Shown here piece by piece: positions 38,884-47,814 of a DNA stretch of 64,000 nt. Position numbers and translations under genes: made by a program. The stretch is taken from assembly GCF_900609045.1 (NCBI RefSeq), contig NZ_UXAV01000042.1, forward strand, positions 186,001 to 250,000, given 5' to 3'. Under the pieces are notes generated by a model that ran no database searches, was not told the DNA's origin, and saw nothing but the letters and a program-made list of their open reading frames with translations. Each line of letters begins with the position of its first letter. Positions within the stretch are counted from its first letter, which is position 1. Origin of the DNA: Filibacter tadaridae. Its GTDB lineage: Bacteria; Bacillota; Bacilli; Bacillales_A; Planococcaceae.

Positions 38884-39984
38884 ATGACAATGACAACTTT
38901 ACCAATCCAAGTACAATTAACAGAAACAAAGAAACCAAAACCTGATTCAGAGACATTAGAATTTGGAAGAGTTTTTACAGACCATATGTTTATAGCTGAT
39001 TACACTGAAGGACAAGGATGGCATGATCATCGAATCGTACCTTATGCCCCCCTTTCATTAGACCCGGCATCCATCATTTTCCACTACGGCCAAACTGTCT
39101 TTGAGGGATTAAAAGCTTATTCCTCTGAAGATGGCGTTATACGTCTATTCCGCCCAGAAGAAAATATGAAACGTATGAACCTTTCCAGTGATCGTCTTTG
39201 CATGCCGCAGATTGATGAAGAATTAGCATTGAGCGGTTTATTGCAGCTGATTGAAATTGATAAGGACTGGATTCCAAATGCAGAAGGGACATCCCTTTAC
39301 ATCCGGCCATTCATCATTTCAACAGAAAAGTTCCTAGGCGTCGCTCCCTCAAGAAGTTACAGATTCATGATTATCCTATCACCGGTAGGATCTTATTATA
39401 AAGAGGGTATCCATCCTATTAAAATTAAGGTGGAAAGCGATTACGTTCGTGCAGTTTCAGGCGGAACAGGTACTGCGAAAACAGCAGGAAATTACGCATC
39501 TGCTTTAAAAGCCCAACAAGTGGCCGATGCACAAGGATATTCACAAGTACTATGGTTGGATGGAGTCGAACGGAAATACGTCGAAGAAGTAGGAAGTATG
39601 AATATCTTCTTTAAAATTAACGGCGAAATCATTACGCCAGCCGTCAATGGAAGTATTTTGGAAGGAATCACAAGAAAATCGATTCTTGAATTATTACGTC
39701 ACTGGGAATTCCCTGTAACTGAACGAAAAGTTTCCATGGACGAAATCAGCAGCGCCTATGAAAACGGCCAATTAGAAGAAATTTTTGGCACAGGAACAGC
39801 GGCGGTTATTTCTCCGGTTGGAGAGCTTAACTGGAAAGGTGAAAAGATGGTTGTTAATAACATGGAAATTGGCGCATTGTCCAAAAAAATCTATGACACA
39901 TTAACAGGCATTCAGACTGGAAAAGTGAAAGATCCATTTGACTGGGTTATCGAATTAAATCAAAACTTGGTTAAACAACTATAA
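38884..39984 (+). CDS. ilvE: branched-chain amino acid aminotransferase
   Basis: A 366-residue fold-type IV PLP enzyme, group II length like B. subtilis YbgE/IlvK. FHYGQTVFEGLKAY near residue 65, the PLP lysine in GGTGTAKTAGNYA near 200, and EVGSMNIFF with EIFGTGTAAV complete the active site. It makes valine, leucine and isoleucine from keto acids or degrades them. ATG 38884 follows AAGGG by five bases. No T-box leader is present. Confidence 0.94.
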   Translation: MTMTTLPIQVQLTETKKPKPDSETLEFGRVFTDHMFIADYTEGQGWHDHRIVPYAPLSLDPASIIFHYGQTVFEGLKAYSSEDGVIRLFRPEENMKRMNLSSDRLCMPQIDEELALSGLLQLIEIDKDWIPNAEGTSLYIRPFIISTEKFLGVAPSRSYRFMIILSPVGSYYKEGIHPIKIKVESDYVRAVSGGTGTAKTAGNYASALKAQQVADAQGYSQVLWLDGVERKYVEEVGSMNIFFKINGEIITPAVNGSILEGITRKSILELLRHWEFPVTERKVSMDEISSAYENGQLEEIFGTGTAAVISPVGELNWKGEKMVVNNMEIGALSKKIYDTLTGIQTGKVKDPFDWVIELNQNLVKQL

Positions 39985-40000
39985 AATCCTTAGAAATAAG

Positions 40001-40039
40001 AAAAGACAGGGCCAGGATAAAGCTGGAACTGTCTTTTTT
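40001..40039 (+). terminator. terminator of the aminotransferase gene
   Basis: AAAAGACAG pairs with CTGTCTTTT with an inner CCAG/CTGG, followed by further T. Confidence 0.85.
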
Positions 40040-40081
40040 AGTTGGACATTTTTGTTGATATGGCATATTCAACTTCTATGT

Positions 40082-40246
40082 TTAAGAACAGATTCCTTGT
40101 ACTCTGTTCATTAAGATGTCCAGTTCTTGGCTGCATTCCACTACGCTCGGATGCGTAAAACCGAAATGCCCCGCTTTCTTATACATAATTATCCTTTTTA
40201 TCTTAATCCTAAACAACAATACTTTCTTACTGCACACTTTATTCAT
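40082..40246 (-). CDS. Spo0E-like aspartyl-phosphate phosphatase peptide
   Basis: A 54-residue peptide. Residues 18-50 carry the family pattern: IKRIIMYKKAGHFGFTHPSV then the signature SQELDILMN. Spo0E-type peptides dephosphorylate Spo0A~P and delay sporulation. ATG 40246 follows GGAGGAG by seven bases. A sigma-A-like pair TTGCTG/TATACT with 17-base spacing lies at 40291-40263, though rather close to the ribosome site. The usual final Tyr of SQELDxLIxxY is replaced (NRVQ), so activity should be tested. Confidence 0.75.
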   Translation of the reverse strand: MNKVCSKKVLLFRIKIKRIIMYKKAGHFGFTHPSVVECSQELDILMNRVQGICS

Positions 40247-40760
40247 TACTACTCCTCCGTAAAGTATATTACGCTTCAGATCTTGCAGCAATTTTCTAGT
40301 AGGTATAGAAGCAACTTGTTCATCATATATAGAGTGGGATGAAAATTATGTCGTATTTTGGGTAGCTTTTAAATTGTTCTCAAGTTGTGACGGTAATGTG
40401 AATGATATTTGACTATTCTATTCTTTTCGACATAGTTAATAACTTTCCAGTCTGAATTTCAACTATATTGGTCGAACTAAAGATCCCATTCAAATCGCTT
40501 CGGGTATGGGTATGGCTGACCCTTCTCTTAGTTTACACAGTTGGTGATTTGCTCAATCTTTATAGTTTATAGCCTTTAAAGAAAAAATGCCCTGACACAA
40601 AATTGTGTTAGGGCTTTTCATTTACTATCGTTTTCAATTATGGATAAATAGTTAGAATTCAGTATACTGGGTATCCACTTTCGGCTACAATGATAATTTT
40701 CATCATTTTGTCCTCGTATAAGGTTGTTTGAGTGAATGGTTTGTAGCTTATCATTTAATT
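40247..40760. other. gene-poor gap with possible gene remnant
   Basis: No complete gene was found in these 514 bases. A frame at 40456-40572 (plus strand) ends in a hydrophobic, membrane-protein-like stretch (VWVWLTLLLVYTVGDLLNLY) directly before a terminator; it has no upstream coding continuation and may be the tail of a decayed gene. The rest shows nothing I can support. Confidence 0.4.
40582..40619. terminator. terminator serving the small membrane peptide gene
   Basis: GCCCTGACACAA pairs with TTGTGTTAGGGC around AA. On the minus strand it is followed by TTTTTTC, on the plus strand by TTTTC. Confidence 0.85.
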
Positions 40761-40868
40761 TCAAACAAGTCCCCATACAACTTGAACGGCAATCAGAATA
40801 ACTACCACACTTAACGCTACCCACTGTTGCTTGTCTGGTTTTTGCGGTCTGCTATCTGCCTTATGCAC
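40761..40868 (-). CDS. small single-span membrane peptide
   Basis: A 35-codon frame from GTG 40868, eight bases after AGGAG. The first 14 residues are polar (MHKADSRPQKPDKQ), then a span of about 18 residues (WVALSVVVILIAVQVVWGLV) runs to the C-terminus. A good terminator lies 140 bases downstream. I do not recognise a family; it resembles the lysA-coupled peptide in size and topology only. Confidence 0.55.
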   Translation of the reverse strand: MHKADSRPQKPDKQQWVALSVVVILIAVQVVWGLV

Positions 40869-41081
40869 ATTTACCACTCCTCTTTCTTCATGTACCTCTT
40901 TCATCTAGAGGTCAAACTGTTCTTAATAAATATACCATTTGAACGTTTTATCCTGTAGTATTTAGTTTTCATCGGTCCAAAAGTTTTATATGCCACGAAT
41001 AAGGGCAATAATGAAACAAATAGATACTCGCACCAACTTTTAGGCTTAATGTGCCACTTCATTGTAAAGAAGGGATTATTC

Positions 41082-42377
41082 TTGGCTAAAAAAAATGTTC
41101 AACAAACTAAAATGAAGAAAACGAATAAGACTTCTTTGTCAGCAGAATCTGTTTTGCGCGGTGACATTACAGGGATCAAGAGGATTTTCCCTTTTTTAGG
41201 ACCTGCATTCATAGCGGCAGTTGCATATATTGACCCAGGTAATTTCGCCACGAATATAACAGCAGGTTCAAAATATGGCTATCTTTTACTATGGGTCATT
41301 GCAATTTCAAATGGAATGGCCGTTCTAATACAATCACTGTCCGCAAAATTGGGTATTGCAACAAGAAAAAACTTACCTGAAGTTGCACACGAACGTTTTC
41401 CGAAAAGAGTATCTTTCTTTTTATGGATTCAAAGTGAACTTGTAATCATCGCAACCGACTTGGCAGAATTCATTGGCGCGGCATTGGGCCTTTATTTGAT
41501 ATTCGGGATTCCAATGATTCCTGCCGCTCTCATAACTGCAATCGGATCATTTGCCATTTTAGAATTGCAGCGTCGAGGATATCGTACGTTTGAAACCGTT
41601 ATTGCTGCAATGGTTCTTGTTGTCGTCCTAGCATTCGCGTTCCAGACATTTTTAGCAAAACCCGATATTTCGGCCGTTATGGGAGGTATGCTTGTTCCAA
41701 GATTTGAAGGAGTAGATTCAATTCTCCTTGCGGCAGGGATACTCGGCGCGACTGTTATGCCCCATGCAATTTATTTACACTCATCACTCACCCAGAACCG
41801 TGTCATAGGTAAAAACGAGTCAGAGAAAAAAATGATTTTCAGATTCGAATTCATTGATATTGTAATCGCAATGATTGTTGCAGGAGCTATTAACATGTCC
41901 ATGCTCATCATTGCGGCGGCCTTATTTTTTAAGAGCGGGACAGTCGTTGAAGATTTAGAAATCGCCTACACTGGTTTTTATGATTCAATCGGACCCGCCG
42001 CCGCTATGTCATTTGGGCTTGGCCTGCTGATTGCAGGATTGTCCAGTTCAGCTGTTGGTACAATGACCGGCGACGTTGTCATGCAGGGATTCATCGGTAA
42101 ACGCATTAACTTGTATGTAAGACGTGCAGTCACGATGCTCCCCCCTTTGCTCATAATTATTATGGGCGTCAACCCAACGGACGCACTTGTAACAAGCCAA
42201 GTCATTTTATCTTTTGGTATAGCTTTTGCCCTTGTTCCTCTTATCCTATTTACAGCTAATCGACAAATTATGGGAGAACTTGTGAACAAAAAAATAACGA
42301 CAATCGCAGCATGGATTATCGCTCTTGTCGTTATTATCTTAAATTTGTTTTTACTTTACGAGACACTTTTTAAATGA
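41082..42377 (+). CDS. mntH: Nramp-family divalent metal transporter MntH
   Basis: A 431-residue, eleven-span proton-coupled Mn2+/Fe2+ importer. The metal-site motif YIDPGNFATNI near residue 60 and MPHAIYLHSSL near 225 (the conserved MPH of span 6) are complete. Start is TTG 41082 behind AGAAGGGA. A clear MntR box was not found upstream. Monocistronic. Confidence 0.92.
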   Translation: MAKKNVQQTKMKKTNKTSLSAESVLRGDITGIKRIFPFLGPAFIAAVAYIDPGNFATNITAGSKYGYLLLWVIAISNGMAVLIQSLSAKLGIATRKNLPEVAHERFPKRVSFFLWIQSELVIIATDLAEFIGAALGLYLIFGIPMIPAALITAIGSFAILELQRRGYRTFETVIAAMVLVVVLAFAFQTFLAKPDISAVMGGMLVPRFEGVDSILLAAGILGATVMPHAIYLHSSLTQNRVIGKNESEKKMIFRFEFIDIVIAMIVAGAINMSMLIIAAALFFKSGTVVEDLEIAYTGFYDSIGPAAAMSFGLGLLIAGLSSSAVGTMTGDVVMQGFIGKRINLYVRRAVTMLPPLLIIIMGVNPTDALVTSQVILSFGIAFALVPLILFTANRQIMGELVNKKITTIAAWIIALVVIILNLFLLYETLFK

Positions 42378-42429
42378 GAGCGTGAAATATATGATTATAT
42401 ATATTGAAATAAAGAATTTCCATGAAACA

Positions 42430-42532
42430 CGCTTCAGCGCTCCGTGCATACCAACCGCCATATGCCAGACAACTTTTTCGTCAGACTTATGGCGAAGGCT
42501 AACCCTTGTAAGGTGCCTACGCTTATTCTATA
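42430..42532. repeat. long imperfect palindrome (REP-like)
   Basis: The centre pairs CGCCATA with TATGGCG around about 25 bases holding AGAC and GTC; outside it AGCGCTCC..GTGCATACC faces GGTGCCTACGCT. It encodes nothing and follows mntH without a T run, so I treat it as a structured intergenic repeat rather than a terminator. Confidence 0.45.
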
Positions 42533-42571
42533 CAGATATTCATATGTTTGACTAAGTTATCAACGCATCAG

Positions 42572-43861
42572 TTAACCACTTTTCTTGGCTAGTTTCAGTA
42601 AGTATTGTTCAATGATAATTGCAATGATGGTCCCAGTTACAAGACCATTGGATAATAGGGATATGACAATGCTTGGCAAATGACTTAAACTATCAACTGG
42701 AACAAACATTAAGCCCACACCGATCATCAATCCAAATGCAGATACTTTAAAAGCCCGTGATTTATTCGCTTCTGCTTCAAGTTCATGGAAGGCCATTTCC
42801 ACCATCTTCGTGAAAATAGCAAACGTCACAGCGTACGCAACCGGTACGGGTAATGCAGCGAACAACGTCATAACGGCGGGAAATAAACTCACAGTTACAA
42901 CAATCACACTCCCGATAATAAACGGCCTAAGTGACTTCATTTTTGTTGCACTCACAAAACCAGCAGCGCCTGAAATCGGTACTGGCCCAATCGCTGAAAA
43001 TAATCCCGCGAGGAGATGGTTAATCCCTGAAACAACGGCACCTTCTTTTATCCGCTCGGGTTTTTCAATATGGAAAGAATGCTTATACAAATTTTCCATC
43101 ACGCGAATGGAAGCAATCATATTCGTTATTAAAAGTAATGTGATAAATAAAGACGTGACGAACATACCGCCATCCCATACCGGTTTACCAAACACAAGCA
43201 TGTCTGGTAATGAAATGATAGGCGCAGATCCGAAAGAAATCGATGGCGTCTTTTTCAATATCAAAAAGAGAAGCCAGCCTAAACCGATTGACAGTAGTAC
43301 GGAATACTTCTGAATCCAGCTTGTCCTGTGATTCATGCTGTATAATGTAAACAAAATTACGGCAACACTCCCAAGTGCGACAACCCCATCAAATGGATCT
43401 CCTGTCGACTCGATACCGAACATCCCTTTTATAAATGTTCCGCTCAACTGAAATACAAGTAATATCAAATAGATGAATGTGACAGTCGGCGTGAATAACT
43501 TTTTCATTTTCGACACAAGTCCGGTATACGCTAATATAATGAACAAAATCCCACTATATAACAAACCACTTTGTAAGGCTTGGAACGTCTTTTCCATTGT
43601 TGGATACAACGCACCCGTCATTCCAGCATAGACGACAAATACGCCCCACCATAATCCAGCAGGACCTTCATTGATCGGTAACTTATGTCCGATGAATGCC
43701 TGAATTAGGCATGCAATACCTAATACAAAAATCGTCCGCTGAATAAACAGCGTCGTATCCATTCCCTCCATCCCAAACACATGTGCAATAGCGATTGGGG
43801 CCGCAATGGAAGAAGCAACTAGGAAAACTGCCCATTGTATTCCACCGACAAAATTCTTCAA
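42572..43861 (-). CDS. NCS2-family xanthine/uracil permease
   Basis: A 429-residue polytopic protein of the nucleobase-ascorbate (NCS2) family. The substrate-site region is seen as NMIASIRVMENLY near residue 247 and LFSAIGPVPISGAAGFVSAT near 290, with LPINEGPAGLWWG in span 3. Substrate is a purine or pyrimidine base, not resolvable by eye; it differs clearly from PbuX. Start is TTG 43861 behind GAGGTG. No purine riboswitch precedes it. Confidence 0.85.
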   Translation of the reverse strand: MKNFVGGIQWAVFLVASSIAAPIAIAHVFGMEGMDTTLFIQRTIFVLGIACLIQAFIGHKLPINEGPAGLWWGVFVVYAGMTGALYPTMEKTFQALQSGLLYSGILFIILAYTGLVSKMKKLFTPTVTFIYLILLVFQLSGTFIKGMFGIESTGDPFDGVVALGSVAVILFTLYSMNHRTSWIQKYSVLLSIGLGWLLFLILKKTPSISFGSAPIISLPDMLVFGKPVWDGGMFVTSLFITLLLITNMIASIRVMENLYKHSFHIEKPERIKEGAVVSGINHLLAGLFSAIGPVPISGAAGFVSATKMKSLRPFIIGSVIVVTVSLFPAVMTLFAALPVPVAYAVTFAIFTKMVEMAFHELEAEANKSRAFKVSAFGLMIGVGLMFVPVDSLSHLPSIVISLLSNGLVTGTIIAIIIEQYLLKLAKKSG

Positions 43862-43937
43862 ATTAGAACACCTCTACATAATCAATTAGTTCAATGCAAT
43901 ATAGTATAACAATAATTGATTTGGCTATGTAGTTTAT

Positions 43938-43988
43938 GTAAAAAAAAACAACTAACAAATCAATTCATATCCAAATTGATTCGTTAGT
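43938..43988 (-). terminator. terminator of the YhcN-type lipoprotein gene
   Basis: CTAACGAATCAATT pairs with AATTGATTTGTTAG on the minus strand and is followed by TTGTTTTTTTTT. Confidence 0.9.
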
Positions 43989-44026
43989 CGGCATATCATC
44001 TTATAGCTATCATAAAATTTTTTAAA

Positions 44027-44575
44027 TTAATGTGCATCCGGGAATACACGCTTCATGGACTCACTAAACTCCTCAAAAAATCCTTCTACAGGATCACCTT
44101 CATTAATCTGCGTGCCATAGTCATTCATTTGTTTCACAAAGTCCGGATTCATCGACACATATACATTGTCAATATCAGTGTTCACAGTCCTAACCTGTTC
44201 CGCTATTTTATCTTCTAAATCCTTTGCAATTTCATCACCAGTTGCGTCTTTTAACACGACTGCCACATAAGCATTTTCATCTGTTACCATTACATTTGCA
44301 CTTTCAACTTCATCCAATTCAGTAACTTTATCCGCTGCATCCTCAGCCACTTTCACTTTTGACTGATTGTCATGGTTCATGTCATCGTTATTCATGTCAT
44401 CTTTATTTTCAGTACCTTCATCGTTTGACCCTGCATTCTCATCTTGAACCTCGGTAGTATCATCGTTATTGTCATTATTTGCTGTAGTGTCTTTGTCATT
44501 GTCGTCTTTTGCACCACACCCCATTAATAACACCGCCAAAAGCATAGCCAATGTAAACATCCCTATTTTTTTCAT
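44027..44575 (-). CDS. YhcN/YlaJ-family sporulation lipoprotein
   Basis: A 182-residue lipoprotein: signal segment with lipobox LLMGC (Cys20), an Asn/Asp/Glu-rich linker of about 55 residues, and a C-terminal domain (AEDAADKVTELDEVESANV, later AYVAVVLKD and VYVSMNPDF) that defines the YhcN/YlaJ family of spore-membrane lipoproteins. AAGGAGGAG precedes ATG 44575. Members are found in the inner spore membrane and affect germination or outgrowth. Confidence 0.85.
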   Translation of the reverse strand: MKKIGMFTLAMLLAVLLMGCGAKDDNDKDTTANNDNNDDTTEVQDENAGSNDEGTENKDDMNNDDMNHDNQSKVKVAEDAADKVTELDEVESANVMVTDENAYVAVVLKDATGDEIAKDLEDKIAEQVRTVNTDIDNVYVSMNPDFVKQMNDYGTQINEGDPVEGFFEEFSESMKRVFPDAH

Positions 44576-44712
44576 CGTTACTCCTCCTTCTTTTGCTATC
44601 AGTTATAGAATTGCCGAAGAAGTCTTTTTTATGTATGCTGATTTCAGTAAAATTTTCACTTGTTTTTTAGAAGTATGGAAAACCGGGTAACTCACGCCCT
44701 GACCATATAAAC

Positions 44713-44740
44713 TTGCATTGAAATCATCTATACTTATATT
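44713..44740 (+). promoter_or_regulatory. promoter of the first HrtBA-like operon
   Basis: TTGCAT (44713-44718) and TATATT (44735-44740) are separated by 16 bases and lie just before the leader peptide ribosome site. Confidence 0.5.
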
Positions 44741-44760
44741 ATTATCAAGGAGAACTACAT

Positions 44761-44838
44761 ATGATTCGTCTAGATGGTATGAAATGCGGTTACATAATAG
44801 GTCTTTCATTAGTAAAAATTACTAATGGATTTCAATAA
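44761..44838 (+). CDS. 25-residue leader peptide upstream of hrtB copy 1
   Basis: ATG 44761 stands eight bases after AAGGAG and the frame MIRLDGMKCGYIIGLSLVKI... ends at TAA 44836-44838, 18 bases before the permease start. The ribosome site is stronger than that of the permease. A 21-base palindrome overlaps its last codons. It may be a regulatory leader or a genuine micropeptide. Confidence 0.45.
   Translation: MIRLDGMKCGYIIGLSLVKITNGFQ
44807..44827. promoter_or_regulatory. operator-like palindrome in the hrtB leader
   Basis: CATTAGTAA, centre AAA, TTACTAATG: a perfect inverted repeat with nine-base arms, positioned between the promoter and the permease start. It could be a repressor site or an RNA hairpin near the ribosome site. 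Confidence 0.5.
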
Positions 44839-44856
44839 TAAAAAGGATGTGAATGT

Positions 44857-45924
44857 ATGTTTTTAGCTTGGAATGAAATTAAAAAGAATAAATTACGCTT
44901 CATCTTAATCACTGGTGTCCTTATGCTTGTCTCCTACTTGGTTTTCTTTCTATCAGGGCTTGCGACCGGTTTACAGGACATGAATCGGGAGTCCGTAGAC
45001 AAATGGAACGCAACAGCTATCATTTTAACTGCTGAATCCGATAAAAGCTTATATCAATCCTCAATGACTCTAGACGATGCTGAAAGTGTCAAAGCAAAAG
45101 AAATCGCCGTAATCGCCCAAATGAGTGCCATTGCTGGCAATGGCGATAAAAAGAAAAACGTTACCATTTTTGGTATTAAGGAAGATGAATTCATCATGCC
45201 ATCTGTAACCGAAGGTAATGTATTTTCTGAGGTGGGTGAAGTAATCGCTAGTGATGCATTGATAGAAGAAGGATTCAAAGTTGGCGATAAGTTACAATTA
45301 TCCTCCACCGAAGAAACGTTAACGATTGTAGGTTTTACGGACGACGCGCGTTTTAACGCAGCACCCGTTCTTTATAGTGACCTAAACACTTTCGATAAAG
45401 TGAAATACGGAGAATCAGCTGATGTAAATAAAAACAATATAAACGGAGTTGTTATTAAAACCGATGATTTAAAGAATGCTACTGAAAATGATGCATTAGA
45501 GGTTGTTGAAACTGAGACATTCATACGCAATCTGCCGGGTTATACTGAGCAGAATCTGACATTGAATTTTATGATTTATTTCTTGTTTGTCATTTCTGCA
45601 GTTATCGTGGCTATTTTTTTATACGTATTAACTGTCCAAAAGATAAGTATGTTCGGTATTATGAAGGCGCAAGGGATTTCGAATGTATATCTTTCAAAAT
45701 CAGTTATTGCGCAAACCTTCATATTGGCAACCATCGGAGTAGCAATCGGTTTTGTGTTGACACTCATTACAGGTACGTTTTTACCGAGCGCAGTTCCTGT
45801 GTCCTTTGACTTTCCAACAATGTTAATTTATGGGGTTGTCCTTATCCTTGTCGCTATAGCAGGTGCAGTATTCTCCGTGTTGACCATTGTCAAAATAGAC
45901 CCATTAAAAGCGATAGGAGGGTAA
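44857..45924 (+). CDS. ABC exporter permease, HrtB-like (copy 1)
   Basis: A 355-residue FtsX/MacB-fold permease. One span (residues 15-38) is followed by an extracytoplasmic domain of about 190 residues and three C-terminal spans (near 232-253, 280-305 and 318-342). MFLAWNEIKKNKLRFILI, VQKISMFGIMKAQGIS and the final KIDPLKAIGG match HrtB, the permease of the haem-stress exporter HrtBA. The substrate here is inferred only; related exporters handle peptides. No HssRS or TetR-type regulator gene is adjacent. Confidence 0.82.
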   Translation: MFLAWNEIKKNKLRFILITGVLMLVSYLVFFLSGLATGLQDMNRESVDKWNATAIILTAESDKSLYQSSMTLDDAESVKAKEIAVIAQMSAIAGNGDKKKNVTIFGIKEDEFIMPSVTEGNVFSEVGEVIASDALIEEGFKVGDKLQLSSTEETLTIVGFTDDARFNAAPVLYSDLNTFDKVKYGESADVNKNNINGVVIKTDDLKNATENDALEVVETETFIRNLPGYTEQNLTLNFMIYFLFVISAVIVAIFLYVLTVQKISMFGIMKAQGISNVYLSKSVIAQTFILATIGVAIGFVLTLITGTFLPSAVPVSFDFPTMLIYGVVLILVAIAGAVFSVLTIVKIDPLKAIGG

Positions 45925-45927
45925 TAG

Positions 45928-46605
45928 ATGGCTATTTTAGAATTAAACAAAGTGAAAAAGTCTTTTGGTACAGGACATAAACAGGTAGACGCATTAAAAG
46001 AAACAGATTTCCTTGCAGAAAGAGGTGAACTAATTGCGATTATTGGTCCATCCGGTTCCGGGAAAAGTACTTTTCTAACTATTGTAGGCGGCTTACTATC
46101 CCCTTCTACCGGGGAAGTAATTATAAATAAAGAAAACCTTTCATCGTTAAATGAGAAAAAACGCTCTAAAATTCGTTTAAAAGAGATTGGATTCATACTA
46201 CAGGCTTCCAATCTGATTCCCTTTCTAACAGTGGAAAAGCAGTTAAAACTGTTAGATAAGGTAAAAAAGGGAAATATGACAAAGGCGGAACTTGAGCAAT
46301 TGTATAAGGACTTAGGTATTAGTGATTTACGTGATAAATACCCATCCGATTTATCGGGCGGTGAACGGCAACGTGCAGCAATCGCCAAGGCATTATACAG
46401 CAATCCGTCCATTATTTTGGCAGATGAACCTACAGCTTCTCTTGACTCTGATCGTGCATATGAAGTAATGGAACTGTTGAAAAATGAAACAAAAAACAAA
46501 AATACTACGACAATCGTCGTTACACATGATACACGTTTAGTCGGGTATTGCGATAAGGTCTATAACATGACGGATGGTATCCTAACGCTTAAAAGTAAGG
46601 AGTAA
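45928..46605 (+). CDS. ABC exporter ATPase, HrtA-like (copy 1)
   Basis: A 225-residue nucleotide-binding protein with Walker A GPSGSGKST near residue 38, signature LSGGERQRAAIA near 140, Walker B IILADEPTASLDSD and the switch His in VVTHD. LolD/MacB-type architecture. It starts three bases after the permease gene and is co-expressed with it. A terminator follows. Confidence 0.88.
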   Translation: MAILELNKVKKSFGTGHKQVDALKETDFLAERGELIAIIGPSGSGKSTFLTIVGGLLSPSTGEVIINKENLSSLNEKKRSKIRLKEIGFILQASNLIPFLTVEKQLKLLDKVKKGNMTKAELEQLYKDLGISDLRDKYPSDLSGGERQRAAIAKALYSNPSIILADEPTASLDSDRAYEVMELLKNETKNKNTTTIVVTHDTRLVGYCDKVYNMTDGILTLKSKE

Positions 46606-46618
46606 TATCTAAACAACA

Positions 46619-46658
46619 AAAAAAGAGCTGAAAGCCCCAGTGGTTTTCAGCTCTTTTT
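46619..46658 (+). terminator. terminator of the first HrtBA-like operon
   Basis: AAAAGAGCTGAAAGCC pairs with GGTTTTCAGCTCTTTT around a 5-base loop with T outside. Confidence 0.9.
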
Positions 46659-46767
46659 ATCGTCCTATAAAAGCATTAGTTTTCAGGCGGTGATTACTTT
46701 TTGCATCTTTAGCCTCTTCGAACATACCTTCATCTTCCTAGAGCCATTAGTTATACGCCCTATTTTT

Positions 46768-47814
46768 TCAACTTAATTTAAAATGGTTAGTAAGGTCTTG
46801 ATAAAGATGATATAACAGCCCAACAAATATCACTAACCAAGCAACTATAGCAATATACACCATAGCATGTGGAATAATCATTAAAAATGGGAAGTCCAAT
46901 GCCTTTGATAACTGATATGTACTCGTTGTATACATCGCAAGAGGGAAAGCCATTCCCCAAAGCTGATGATCATACGTCAATGGAAAACGATGATAGACAT
47001 GACGCCAAATTGTTAGGATGAATAGCAACGGAATCCACCATGTTCCAGTTGTCCAGAAGAATAAAGTGAACCCTTTTATAAAAGGCGTGATTTCTACAAC
47101 CAATGAAGAGAACTCAGCATGTAAAATTAATGTTGAACCTGCCAATGTTGTAATTGCAACCGCACCCATATTAATCCAATAGGGAGGTGTAAGAGCAGAA
47201 AAATCAAGTTTTAAAAATGTAAAGCGATAGAAAATCAATGTAATAATATTGAGATATAACATACAGCCTAGAAAATACATACACAATGTAAAGAATAGAA
47301 TAATTTCTGGTTCTGTTTGAATATGTGTTGAAAGTAATGTACCTAATATCGATACAGATTGTGTAGCAACTGCGGCTATAAGCCAGGCACCATTGATTCC
47401 TTCAACCAAGCCGGGCTTGTCTTTTCGAACAGTAACAGAAGTGAAAAAAGTGTACATAATGACACACCATAATAAAATTGCAAGAATCCATAATGCCAAA
47501 GCAATTTGACTTTCGCCACCAACGACTATCAATTGGCTTCCAAAGACACAAGTTCCTGCCACTAACGTAAAAAAGCCCGGTCCGTTTTCATGACTCATCA
47601 AATCATCTTTTAGTTTTGTAAAATAACGAACTAAACGAATAAGCGTTAACATCCATAACGTCAAATATGCAACCACATTCACGACTAGCAATGACTTTGC
47701 TATGAAATGATACCCGAGTAGTTCCAAACCAATAGACAATGCACCTGTTGCCATAACAAGTGCAAAATAGCCCGGAAATAGATTTTCAGCTTTTTGCTTC
47801 AGATAGGTAAACAA
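46768..47814 (-). CDS. TDT-family transporter (TehA/Mae1-like)
   Basis: A 348-residue protein with ten spans of the SLAC1/TehA/Mae1 family. NLFPGYFALVMATGALSIG near residue 12 and the central FTLVAGTCVFGSQLIV and FFWTTGTWWIPLL segments are family features. Members carry tellurite, C4-dicarboxylates, sulfite or anions; the substrate is not predictable. Start is TTG 47814 behind AAGGGGG. It separates the two HrtBA-like operons. Confidence 0.8.
   Translation of the reverse strand: MFTYLKQKAENLFPGYFALVMATGALSIGLELLGYHFIAKSLLVVNVVAYLTLWMLTLIRLVRYFTKLKDDLMSHENGPGFFTLVAGTCVFGSQLIVVGGESQIALALWILAILLWCVIMYTFFTSVTVRKDKPGLVEGINGAWLIAAVATQSVSILGTLLSTHIQTEPEIILFFTLCMYFLGCMLYLNIITLIFYRFTFLKLDFSALTPPYWINMGAVAITTLAGSTLILHAEFSSLVVEITPFIKGFTLFFWTTGTWWIPLLFILTIWRHVYHRFPLTYDHQLWGMAFPLAMYTTSTYQLSKALDFPFLMIIPHAMVYIAIVAWLVIFVGLLYHLYQDLTNHFKLS

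Noticed and set aside
40618-40824. 68-codon minus-strand frame
   Set aside because: Overlaps the better-supported small membrane peptide in another frame and lacks a ribosome site.
45828-46499. 223-codon minus-strand frame
   Set aside because: Lies antisense to the HrtA-like ATPase gene, lacks a ribosome site and its translation is serine- and arginine-rich without a fold, typical of a shadow frame.
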